A DNA stretch of 64,000 bases from Psettodes erumei (lineage: Eukaryota; Chordata; Actinopteri; Pleuronectiformes; Psettodidae): contig JAFBJZ010000643.1 of NCBI GenBank assembly GCA_016785225.1, positions 570,001 to 634,000 on the forward strand. Direction: 5' to 3'. A program made the position numbers and the translations under genes. Shown here piece by piece: positions 38,773 through 50,000 of this stretch (position 1 is the stretch's first letter; each line of letters begins with the position of its first letter). Under the pieces are notes generated by a model. It ran no database searches. It was not told where the DNA came from and saw only the letters and a program-made list of their open reading frames with translations.

Positions 38773-39549
38773 CCCTGGTGTTTGCAGTAGCTGTGAGGTA
38801 GAGGAGGGTATAATGACCCTAATAACTGCACTTACAGCACATTACTACTGCGAGCATATCATCTGTTTTTTTTTAATCTGTTCTCTGGTATATTTCTCTC
38901 TCATTTCCGAGCATCAGAGGAAAACTGTGAAAGAAGCTTCTGCTCCTTTTTATTTCGAGCAGCAAACATTAAAACTCCGACACTTACTGTCGGATGTTTT
39001 TATCACTGGAAAAAACGTTTCCCTCAAATATCCTGATATCATGTTTGGTCTCTGTGCGGCAATAAAGCAACATCATCATACTTCGTTTTAGTTCAGTTTG
39101 TTGTTTGGAGAAAAAAAAAAAAAAAATCTAACTTTTACTGACGGAGCCAGAAAAGTTTGATGCCGTGCTCCGTCGGCGAAACGAGCTTATTGAACCACAT
39201 GAGTAAATAACGCTAAATTTAGATATCTCGATACGGCGCCGACAGTATCTCCGAAATAATAACAGAGCGGCGGAGGGCCGAGCGGAGCCCATTACTACCC
39301 ATGAAGCATTTCATTACCGCCATCATCGACCCGCTGGTGGGAATTCTCGGGTTTCAGGCTGCGCTCGACGACAGCGTGTGACGAATGTGGTTAAAACCGA
39401 GAGTGAAGTTCATCCATTATTTCGGCGTAAACAGTACTTCAGCCGCGATCGCCGCGACTCCGCCGCGCTGCTCCATGAATGATTTACAACACGCGGCGCC
39501 GACTGAACCGCTTCGCTATCGGAGGCCCGTGTTTTTGAGACGATGCAGT

Positions 39550-39583
<34 letters not shown>

Positions 39584-40380
39584 GCACATGTGAGCGGGAC
39601 AGCCGCCGCCTGTTTTAAATTACCACTTTCTGATGCAATTACCTCCCTCGCTGCGAAGGGCGGTTTTGGGCTTTTTGTTTCACCGCCATTTGTTTTCTCT
39701 GTGGAGCATCCCGACAAAGACTCCGTGACCTTGCCTCCCATGTAGACACTGCTAACCAACCGCACACACAGAAACGCACAAAAACCCAAAAGGCACTCCT
39801 CCGGGGTGGGGGGGGGAAAAAATCACAACTGAAGAATAATTCCCGGTGGAAATTTTGGGGAGTAAGAACGGAAAATGGGATGTTCACTGAAGGGTGCAGA
39901 TGCATGCGCGTGGGGTTGAGCGTAGGGGGAAATTGTGCGCCTCATCACGTGTGCGTCGGCACGTCGTCGTCCTTTCTGCTTCCTGCGTTGCAAACCACAT
40001 GTCGCGGGGAGGAAGCGGCTTCAAAACACTTGAATAAGACTTTGCTTCACAGAAAAACTCTCATCATTCACCTGATGCCCGCGGCCGCACGGATGACAGA
40101 ACGCTCCAACGACTCGATTAACCAGGAATCAGCTGGTGTTTCATACGTGGCTGTCATCTATGAAATCACACACGATTTCACATCCGGATTATGGCTTAAA
40201 AACCTCAGTTGTTGGCAGGATCCACAATGGGCTTCAATCTTCCAGACTTTGGTTCCTGATTATCACAGCAAATAATATTCAACGCAGGTTGGATGTCAAC
40301 AGTCAGTAATTTGTTTGAGCACTTTGGGACACAGGTCACTTTAAACACCATTAAAAGTCGAAAGTGAAGTTAGTTATAAA

Positions 40381-40430
40381 TTAATTTTTAATTTAATTTT
40401 TAATTTAATTTTTAATTTATTTTATTTTAT
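40381..40430. repeat. AT-rich tandem repeat (TTTTTAATTTAA unit)
   Basis: About four copies of a 12-14 bp unit made only of A and T. Confidence 0.85.
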
Positions 40431-40539
40431 CAAATTACATCGTTTTCATTGCGAAGCACGACCTCCAGTGAGTTTATTGTGATCCGGTTTTATTTATTTG
40501 TGTGTTTGTTTACAGTCCCGGTGTGAGAGTCGTGACCGG

Positions 40540-41090
40540 ACTTACCTCTACGACGTCATTTCCGGCGCAACACGAGCCACCGTGACCGGCACCGGTGTGG
40601 TTCGAAGTCCGCTTTACCGCTCCTGCGAGCCGCCGCTTATACCGTACTTTATTTTACCGGGATTGTGAACGCGACACACCGGTCTGCTAGCCAAACAGCA
40701 CCCGGAAGCTGTGGTGGTTGTAACGAGCTTCGACTTCCCGACATTTTTAAAACACAGTTTTAATAAGCTCCCAAAGTTCCTCAAAAGCTCCGACAAACGT
40801 TTTGTTTAATTACAAGTTCATGAAACGAGTTTTATCTGACTTGAAGTCGGTGGCTTCAAACCGACTGTCGCCGATGCGAAAACGCAGACAAACTTTCCCG
40901 GGCACTGACTCCGCTGTTTCGGAGTCTGCGGCTTCCCTTCTTCTTCTTCTCTGCCCGATAAAGACGCGGACAAGCGCCATTCTCTGCCCCCTAGTGGACC
41001 GAGCGTGGTCCTGCTCCTCCACTCTTCCGGGCTGCGTCACCAGAATACTGAGGAGGGTTCCTCAAGTGGGGGAATGACCCGGATGTATCT
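40540..41090. promoter_or_regulatory. CpG-rich promoter-like block with possible minus-strand first exon
   Basis: On the minus strand the sequence reads TAGAG then GTAAGTCC, a near-ideal splice donor whose exon would end at 40546. Just upstream are a CRE-like TGACGTC (40552-40558, minus) and an ETS-like CCGGAAAT (about 40557-40564, minus). The minus-strand frame at 40614-40796 stops before the donor, so the exon would be non-coding. On the plus side an open frame at 40802-41077 matches nothing I know. This could be the start of an unannotated transcript or a lone CpG island. Confidence 0.35.
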
Positions 41091-41149
41091 CAACCGCAGC
41101 CATGATAAGGAAAGGCTAAGCTAAGGCTAAGGAAAAGCTAAGGAAATGG

Positions 41150-43360
41150 AGCTTCAGTGCTATCTATCTTATCGCTGTCCCACAATTCCTTGCGACCGCT
41201 ACATGTTGCTCTTAGTAAAAAAAAAACAACTTTAATAAAGATGCCTATAAATTTTGACTCTGTTACTTTTATCTTTGTTTTATTTAATCTTCTGTTTTGT
41301 TTTCACATACATGTCCTAAGTACAATTTATACCTGTTATGCTAACCTAACTAATTTGACAATCTGTCTCTTTTCCCTTGCGTGTTCTGTTTTTATGTTTG
41401 TATAGTACGTCGTAATTCTGTTTTGAAAAGTAAATTATTAAGAAAATTATATTATTATTATCAATACAATAATTAAGTCTAGTGTGGACTTGTTTTGTGC
41501 ATTAAAAAAAATCTGTGTGGGCAGGTGGCAGATCACTGAATTACCTATAAAAAAGCCACTTAATGCCAAAGCGCACACAGAGAAAACAGATAAAAAGGTT
41601 CAAATGAACAAAGGACTGAGGGTGATTATCACATTGCACTTATCACTTAAGCAATCGCCCACTGCACCGATGCAATGTCTCCCACCTGCTAATGGCACGA
41701 TGGAGGCGCAACATCAACACAGAGCTGCAGTATCAGTCAGAAGCCTCCAGTGACCCCGGTAATAAACACATATAACTAACGCCTCGCCCCGCAAAGAAGA
41801 TGCTTCATGTGTAAATGACAAGTATATTTACAGAAATAAAATGTCATTGTTCCTTTGTCATTTGTTACACAAGGTACATACCAATTAACCCCCTGTTACG
41901 CCTGTTCGTGTTCATAGTCAAGTAAATTTATATATTTGATCTCGTGTCATCGTGAAAGTCAGCACAACTTTCAAATGAATGTAATTCAACTGGCAACCCA
42001 GTGTCACGGCACTCTGTGATGTGTATACATGGACAAGAATTTCCCTTTTATGGTGGGGGATTACAAAAAAGACATTGACGACTTGTACGTTAAAAACAAG
42101 CTTTTGTTTGTCTCAACAGACCCAAACCAAGGCCTGTAAAAAAAAAAAAGCAGCGCTTTTAGTTTTGTTGTTTGCCAGAGTATTTTTTTCCCTCATTTCC
42201 AGCAACCACAATGGTATTTCTATAACATCAGTGACAAGAGTCGGGCTTCGGCGTCAGTCACTCAAATAGCCGAGGGCTTATTTCTAATCTCACGATTCTG
42301 CACCGACATTCAATAATCAAAACAGGGGAGAAATCCATCACAGAAGGCGCGCAGAGACTAATTTCTCCAACAGTGGTCCCAGAGAGGCTGATGCAACACA
42401 GCCACGCTTTGTGTCAGGAGTAAAAGAAAATGAATAAAAACGAACACAGTCTTTATATCCACTAATACCACAATATGCACGACAGTAACACAACTACATT
42501 GAAGACGTGTGTGGATTTAATCCAGAAGGAGCTGAATGGATTATTAACTTTATGGGTAACAAATCTGATTAGATCACTGTAGTAAAACTTTACAAAAGGT
42601 ATCACTACTTCTTGACCTAAACTCAAAGTTCGAGTTACAATGATTATTGTACCATTATGGGGTTTAAAGGTTTAGTTTTCTCAGATAACAGCTTAATATT
42701 TTTTGCCGTTAACATGGCTTTGGTTTCATTTACTAAGGTTTTATGAGTCAACATTTCCAGCATTGATAAATGGCAAATAAACTGTGGGGATGACGGTGAC
42801 TAACTAATTGGTTTTGGAAATATGTGATGCTTCAGTCTAAAAAAAGGAAAAGAAACGTCAAAGCATCTGCGTGGCTGGACACAGTCCTTCAGATTGGCCC
42901 CTCGAGGTTCTGGATCGGAGCCTGACTGCCCTCAGACCTGTTGGATCTGCCTGGTTCTGGATTTAAAAAAGAAGAATCACAGAGCCGATGTATCATAAGA
43001 CTGCTTGTGCGTCATTAGTCTGTGTGTTGTTGTGTGCAGGCAGGGATTGATACTGTGCTGTGCACGTATAAGCACATGTGCAGTCCCCAGTGTGTGTGTG
43101 TGTGTCTTTGGATACTGTATGTGACCTTTGAGGAGTGTACGTGACTCGCTTGTGTGTGTGTGTGTGTGTGCGTGAGCACGCACAGGGGGTGGAATCGGTA
43201 CGTGAAACCACGTTAGAGCTGCCACAAGCAGAGCTGAAATTAGATTAGTGTCACCCTTGATAAGACGAAGGGGCGAAACAGGGAAGAGGAGAAAATTGGA
43301 AGAAAGGAAACGGGCTATTTCACCAGCACCGGCGCCACCACCTCCTTCTCCACCTCCACA
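41150..43360. other. AT-rich intergenic DNA
   Basis: This block is clearly lower in GC and CpG than its flanks. It contains poly-A runs, many stops in all frames, and short (GT)n tracts near 43089 and 43151. It may include decayed transposon sequence, but I saw no terminal repeats or coding motifs. Confidence 0.5.
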
Positions 43361-43364
43361 ATAA

Positions 43365-43700
43365 TTTCATTTCAAATTCCAGCCGCTGAATAACTGCATA
43401 ACTGCACTGCCATGCCGTTATGGAGCCAGCTGAAGTTAATGGAATATTTATATGCAGACTGTGGAACCCTGAATTCCCTTTCTTTTCCGAGCAGCGTGCA
43501 ACAGCCCCCCCGCCGCCGCCTCCCCCTTCTCCTATATCTCGTTCTAGAATTGCCTTTGTTAGGATTTGACACTATTTTTACACCTCCAAGAGCACCGCAT
43601 TCCCATCAGCTCCAGCTGAAAAGGCCCGTGGAGAGACGGAGCGGACGAGAGCCGCTCTCGGTCAGGTGCTATTAGCCTCATCGCACTGTGCCATGGAAAT
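43365..43700. promoter_or_regulatory. candidate conserved non-coding element
   Basis: A CpG-poor block with GAATAACTGCATAACTGC, TTAATGGAATATTTATATGC and TGGAACCCTGAATTCCC. The only open frame (43412-43675) has no recognisable similarity. It lies about 3.5 kb upstream of the cyclase coding start. Enhancer role is inferred. Confidence 0.3.
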
Positions 43701-44004
43701 CAATGCACGAAAAAAAGGGGGGGGGAACGGCGGACGACTCCTCGTCGCGCACTTCCTTTAAGCAGCGGTGGGGGGGGGGGATTCAATTAAGCTAATGCAG
43801 AGAGAGGGAGAGAGAGGGGACGCGCTCGCGTCCAACGACGACAACAATGTGGACCGATGCCGCCGAAACACTGCATTTAAATAAAGAAGACAAGCACGTC
43901 CGCGGAGAAGATAGTATAACAAAAAAAAAAAAAAAGGTAGCAGATGGAGTTTGGGTGGGGTGGGGAGGGTAGAGATGCTGACAGGTGAAAGTGAAAGGAA
44001 ACAG

Positions 44005-44031
44005 CGAGGAGGAGGAGGAGGAGGAGGAGGA
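44005..44031. repeat. (GGA)n trinucleotide repeat
   Basis: Nine GGA units. Confidence 0.92.
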
Positions 44032-44867
44032 ACTCGCAGAGGAGCTATAAATACAGCCAGACAGAAGAGGGAAGGCTGCTGCATGAAGCCACAATAAGAT
44101 GCCCCGGCATCGTTAGCATTCAGCTCCTGTAGCATTATGGCCCGGCTCCTGCTGTGTCTACAGTAAAACCAATAAGCGGGAGGTATCATGGGATTGTGCC
44201 GGAGAAATACGGCACATTCTTTTGCAGCGGGGTGGGGGTGGGTGGGGTTGGCGAGCGAGGGGATTGAGAGATAGGGCGGCTGGGATACATATAGACTCCC
44301 ATTAGGTATTCAACCGCGGGGTCATGCAGCAGTTACCGCTCCTCCGCAGATTTCCATTTCTGCCGCACATTCATCCCTTTGTGCAAGGGCCCGGTCCCCG
44401 CGCTGCAGCCGAGGAGGATTTACAGTTTTATCTGGAGGAGGAGGGTTGGGGGAGGGTGGGGGGGTTGTAAACAGTAAGAGGCAGTTCATGGTGTGAATTT
44501 GTCACCCAATAACTTTTTTTTTTTTTGTGGCCTGACTCAGTCGAAAAGATCCAATAACCTGCTCGTGCTTCGTGCTGATGCTTTAAATCGCCTGTTTGAA
44601 CACTGAGCTCGTTCTGCTGCTCTGACAATATGAAAATGATAGCAGCAGCTGCCCCCCCCAACCTTTTTTTTTTTTTTTTTTATTTTTGCTGGAGCCCAAA
44701 CAGCCCCCCCCCATGGACTTTGCACAGTTTCCTCCAGTGACCCTGTTACTCCCCAGAGATTGGATCGTCCCTTCTGTTAGGCTGGCTGAGCCTGATAACT
44801 CCTTTAACAGATAACAAGCAGGGACAGAAAGGAAACGTATACGAGTGGAGTGAAAGAGATACCGCAT

Positions 44868-44868
<1 letters not shown>

Positions 44869-44922
<54 letters not shown>
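44869..44922. repeat. (CA)n microsatellite, about 27 units
   Basis: A 54-bp CA tract. Confidence 0.95.
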
Positions 44923-44926
<4 letters not shown>

Positions 44927-45077
44927 GGAAATGTTCCTTTGTGCAAACTTGTGTGCCGCATCTGTGCGCGTTTCGTGTTGTTCACATCAAACAATGGGAG
45001 GGAGGTGTTCCTCGGCTCCCTGTTAGCGTTTTGAAAAATGACATGAATGGCCACCTTTGGAAGCAGCGGCACCTCCA

Positions 45078-45109
45078 TTCCTCCTCCTCCTCCTCCTCCT
45101 CCTCCTCCC
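45078..45109. repeat. (TCC)n trinucleotide repeat
   Basis: About ten TCC units in a perfect polypyrimidine tract. Confidence 0.92.
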
Positions 45110-45149
45110 TGCGGGAGAGAGGGAGGCGGGCAGGGTGTAATATTGGCAG

Positions 45150-45335
45150 GGCGAGAGAAGATGAGTCATGCCGTCTTTAATGAAAGCGCCCGCGGCTGGC
45201 ACCATCAGCACATTGTTATCTCCCCTCTGTTCCCTGGCTGAGAGGCGGCGGCGGACCTCCCGGGCCACACGTGTGGCGCAGTCGCACTCGAGGCCATTAA
45301 AGACAGACAGCAGCACCTGGCAAACAAGGGGTGGT
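45150..45335. promoter_or_regulatory. candidate conserved non-coding element upstream of the cyclase
   Basis: Balanced-composition block with GATGAGTCATGCC (AP-1-like TGAGTCA), AGCACATTGTTATCTCCC (GATA/SOX-like words) and CCACACGTGTGG (a palindromic E-box, CACGTG). It is flanked by simple repeats and lies about 1.8 kb upstream of the cyclase start codon. Inferred only. Confidence 0.33.
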
Positions 45336-46184
45336 GGTGGTGGAGGGTGGAGGGTGGAGGGTGGGGAAGGAAGCAAGGAGCCACAGAAGAAATGGAAGAG
45401 AGCGCGGCTCATTATCACTCAGAGTGGGTATTACTGTCGGCACCACCTCCGCCTCCCAGGGTGGAGGAGAGCGGGCGGAGGCAGAAAGTAATTCTGGCTG
45501 AGCGTGTTTTCTTAATTAAACCTTTACATGATATGTGCAAGCCCCTGACCTTCCGGGTCAGAATTTAAATTTTTTTCTTTTTAAAAGAAGAAGTCCAAAT
45601 GTTGTTGGGGTTTTTTGTTGTTGCAGTGGAGGAAATGAATGGGACCTGTGTATATCGCAGGAGGATGGATTCAAAAGGCCACACGTGTCACCCGGTGACA
45701 AAACGCCTGATCCTCCCTGTCTGGCCTCCCTGTGAGGCCACAGTCACACATTTCTATTAATTTAAATCTAATTTCCACCTCGTGGAAGCGTTGGATAAAC
45801 CGGGTAATAAATCAGGGGTGTTGTCACAGTGCCCCCCAGTGGACGCGGGGAGAAAAGTGCCGCGCGTTCACCTTGAAGTCTTCAGGTGTTCTGTTTGTAT
45901 TTCTCTGGGTCACAGTTGCTGAGCATTGATTAAAAAACCTTCTGTTGTAATAAAAGCGCCGGGCGCTACAGTAAAAAACAAACAAATAAATGTTCTTTTC
46001 AGATGCTCGAGTCGTTTCTGCGGGTCAATTACGACAGTCAAAAGACGAGCGATCGCCGCGGTTCAACCCCTCGCTGATTGACGGCAGATAATGGCGGCCT
46101 TTACGGGGAAGGCCTCGAGCGTTCTGAGAATTTCTCGCCGAGCGCTCAAGCGAAAGCTTTTCCAACCGCCAATCTCGACACAAC

Positions 46185-46355
46185 GCGTGACGCGCACCTG
46201 ACCGTAATTATGCAAATCTCAAGTAATTAGCCAAGAAACCCTGGTAGCCCTTAATGAGTTGTTGCAGAAGAGCGCGGGCTAATTTCAGATAATGAGCCTG
46301 TCGCTTTTACATAACAGAGAAACTATTTCTTTTCCAGAGGGATTCCCATATATAG
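46185..46355. promoter_or_regulatory. candidate enhancer with octamer and homeodomain words
   Basis: CCGTAATTATGCAAATCTC contains the octamer ATGCAAAT at 46210-46217. TAATTAG follows at 46224-46230, then CTTAATGAG and TCAGATAATGAG. The block is CpG-poor and lies about 300 bp before the proposed 5' exon of the cyclase gene, so it could be a proximal enhancer. Not tested for conservation. Confidence 0.38.
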
Positions 46356-46499
46356 TAACAGCCACCTGCAGACAAATACCGTACAAATCGCAGTCCGCGC
46401 AGCTCAGAGTGTGAAAAATACTTTTGTTTTAGCTCCCCCCCTCCTCCTCCTCCCTCCCGCTACCTGCCACAAACACGCCTCGCTGCTGCTGCTGCTATT

Positions 46500-46639
46500 T
46501 TGGCCGTGGTCACCTGTTGACCTGACAGGCAAGTGTCACATGTCAGCTGCAGGTGGGGGCTCTCGGCGGGGGAGCGGGGCCGAGCAGCGCTGCCCGGCAC
46601 AGTGTGAGCCCAGGATAACACAGCGCCCAGAGACCGCAG
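46500..46639 (+). promoter_or_regulatory. proposed promoter and 5' untranslated exon of the cyclase gene
   Basis: A GC-rich block ends in ACCGCAG then GTAAGG, a good splice donor after 46639. A matching acceptor, TTTCCTCCGCTGCAG, ends at 46905, so exon 46906-47172 would carry the rest of the leader and the start codon. No TATA box is evident. The transcription start cannot be placed from sequence alone. Confidence 0.4.
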
Positions 46640-47044
46640 GTAAGGGGGACTGCTCTTTTCGCCTTTGCCCATTTTTTCTAAATTTTTAAAATTTTATCTT
46701 TTAAATGTAGTTGGATCGGGGGGTGGAGGCGCGACTCCATTTCCCCTGTGGTGCGGAGGGGAGATTTTACAGCGGCGGCTCCTTCCTTGACGGAGAATCT
46801 CGCTCTTTTCTTAGATGTAGCTGGTGTCTGAGGAGGTTACCTGAGGTTTCATGAGGTTGTGCCTGACGCAGGTAAAAGACTATTTCCTTATTTCCTCCGC
46901 TGCAGGTGAACAATACGCCCTTTTTATTTGCTACTCGCTCCAGGTCAAAGTGCCAAAGTGTCTCGGTTTTGTCTGAATGTCCTTGGTGTCAGTTGAACAG
47001 TTAAAGTCGGGCAGCAGTCTGGAGGTCCCCCCACCCCGCTGAAG

Positions 47045-50000
47045 ATGTACGGCCTGTATTTGGAAGCAGTGAACGATTACATCAATGAATCCTACGGAGA
47101 GGACGTGTGGCGGCTGATCGAGAACCGGGCGGAGATCCCCCACCTCAAGTTCGTCAGGCACCAGATGTACAAGTAGGTGGGAAATGCGCCGCGGGGAATT
47201 AGCTGGGCCGGCGCGGCTCCGTCCAGGAATCTGACAGTTTTTTGTGCTGATTTTGTGCACGTATGAATCCAACGATTCATTGGGGAGGGAGGGAGGGGAT
47301 CTGACTGGGCCCGACTCGCAGCTCAGCAGGAGTGATGAAAAATAAAAACTGAATTTCCTTCCAGCGACAACCTGATCCTCCGGTTGGCGAAGGCAGCGGG
47401 CGAGGTGCTGGGAAAGACCCACGATGAGCTGATGTACGCCTTCGGGGTTTATATGGTGAAGAGGATCGGAAACTACGGATACGAGCGCATCCTGAAGGTC
47501 GGTTCATCCCCGACTCACCTGGGTAGCGTTTTTTTTTTTCTCCTTTAGGTATTTCCCAGGTAAAGGGGAAGTAGTGTGTTTCACATTTCACACTAAATGG
47601 AATTAACTGTAAAAAGGCGTCCCCTTCGCAATATTTGAGTAAATGGAAGTTCCTCGGGGGAAATAAAGGTTTCATTTACTCGAAACGGGAAAAACGCTCC
47701 CCCTGCATGTTCAGCACCTGGGCGGGTTTGAAGGTGATATTAGGGAGGTGCGGCGTATTAACGCTAACGCACCTCGGAGAGGCATTAAAGCGGATTTAAT
47801 AGCGCGGCTGCTAAATAACCCGCACGTCCTCCGCCTCTCGCAGGTGTTGGGGCGAAACGTGCGCGACTTCATCAACGAGCTGGACAACCTGCACGAGTAT
47901 TTCCGCTTCTCCTTCCCCAAAGTGCAGCCGCCGAGCTTCTGCGTGGAGGAGGAGTGCGAGACCAGCCTCACGCTGCACTACCGCAGCACCCGCAAGGGCT
48001 TCACCCAGTTCGTCAAAGGTAGTTTAAAAATTTTTTTTAAAAAGCCCATTGCATGCTGGGATTGGCAACAACCTCGTGTGAACCTGAATATGATGAAGTA
48101 TGTTTTTATTTTAGATTATAAAAAGAACAATTACTGTGTGTTTTTGGTTGCTTTACCTCATTTACTGCAAATTAGACGTAATTAACATTATCATGGAGCA
48201 CGACATGCTGCAGGTTTTTATACGCGCTACAGTACCAAAACGCTTTTTAAAAAAAAAAACGTCGGCATCTTTTCGCGAAGCCTCGTCCTCGCGACTCGGT
48301 TCACGAGATCTATCCGGACGAAGCCGGTTCGCGAGCTGACCCCTGCACGTCGCTGACCCGGCGCGACGTGTGTTATCGCCCCCTCCCCCCTCCTTGCAGG
48401 GCAGCTCTCTCAAGTGGGACGACAGTTCTACAACACGGACATCGAGGTGGAGATCCTGTCCAAAGAGGAGACGGAGAAAATGACGTATGTGGTACGTACC
48501 CGGGGATTAGGGTCGAGCCGTCTGACCTTGACCCCGCTTCGGTTCCGCGGGGCGTTGGGAATTATTCCACCGCCGTCGGCGAGACGCTGCACCGAGGCGT
48601 TTCTCGTTTACACTCCAACAGCGAGTGCTTATTGGATGGAGATAAGTGTTTATTGGCCGGGGATGTTGTGCAGCCTCGTGTACCTGTTGTCGTACATGTC
48701 CAGCATCATCTTACATAAAACAAAATGATCAACAACATTTTTTTTGCTCAGCATTGTTATTATTATATAAATATAAATGTTAATTATGAACATTTACATC
48801 TGAAGATCTGATGGTTTTGAGAGGAAGTGAATTAATCTCACGTAAACGCTAACAAGCGTTTCCTTCAGACGTGAGGTCACGAGCCCACGGAGGGAAGTCA
48901 CGCTCGCGTTGTCGATGAACCACAGTTTCAGCCGCAGAGATGTTTCCGCCGGCGTTTCAGAGGATCCGCTAACTGTCCACGCGCAGGTTTACAAGATGAA
49001 CTTCGACAACGCGGCCTTCAAGCACCGCATGCCGCAGCAGAAGACGGCGCCCAGCTACGAGAAGCTGCCCATGAAGCGCGGGATCTTCTTCGACATGTTC
49101 CCCTTCAGCGTCATCTTCCGCCGCGACATGACCATGTACCGCATCGGCGACGGCCTCAAGGAGGTCTTCTCCGACCTCCAGGGCAAGAAGGTCAACGAGG
49201 AGTTCACGCTGGTCAGGCCCATGCTGGAGTTCAGCTGGGACAACGTGAGTTTCTCTCGCTTTGGTAAACTAAACGTACGCGCTGCCACGTACCAAACCTT
49301 TCCGCCCCCACCTCCTCCTCCATCAGATCTACACCCACCTGAACAACGTGTTCGAGCTGCTGTCCAAAGCCGTGGTGGAGAGCAAGCAGAAGGTCAACAT
49401 CCCCAAACTGAGCAAGGAGGAGCCGGAGGAGAAGGAGGAGAGCGAGAAAGCAAAGAGGGAAGAAGAGAGAGGTCTCGGTCCGATCTTCCATATGTACAAT
49501 TTATGAAAAAACTCCCACATTGTCGTACAAAGTCAGAACTAAATCCAATATTGATAATATCTCCAGGCAGAAACGAGCATCAGACAGACTGAGGAGTTAA
49601 AGCAGCACGTGAGGGAGTCACTGTTAATTATTTCAGGAGGATGTGGAAATGTAACGGCCTCGGTTTGATCCAGACGTGGTGCAGAACGAGACGAGGGGGG
49701 AGGATCTGAAACGCCGCGGTGAATTCCCTTCACTCGCTGTTCTCCGCCCTCCCACAGAGCCGAAGGCGGTGGAGGAGATGAAGGGCACGGACCAGGAGTA
49801 CAGCAGCGCCCTCACCCAGTACAACAGCTCGGCCAACTCCGGGGGGGAGGACATCGAGCTGCTGGCCTTCCAGACCGTCACCGGTCCGAGCACTTTCGTT
49901 AGCGGGCTAGCTAGCTAACCGGCGTGTTGCGTCACTGGTCAGTCCAGGTGACCCTCTGCTCCTCGATCCTCCTCAGGGAAGTGCAGCGAGACCATCTTCG

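Larger units (their letters stand above)
37330..40500. other. intergenic DNA, no gene seen
   Basis: Unique sequence with CA tracts at 37803-37828 and 39551-39580. A CpG-poor segment at 38690-38870 contains CCTACATTTCCCAGAATCCC, close to the remembered ZNF143/SBS binding consensus. An AT-rich tandem repeat lies at 40381-40430. No recognisable exons. Confidence 0.5.

Noticed and set aside
48909..49592. 227-codon plus-strand single open frame inside the cyclase gene
   Set aside because: It runs exon 5 through intron 5 and then continues out of frame. The exon-intron borders and the family alignment show that only 48987-49244 of this frame is coding.
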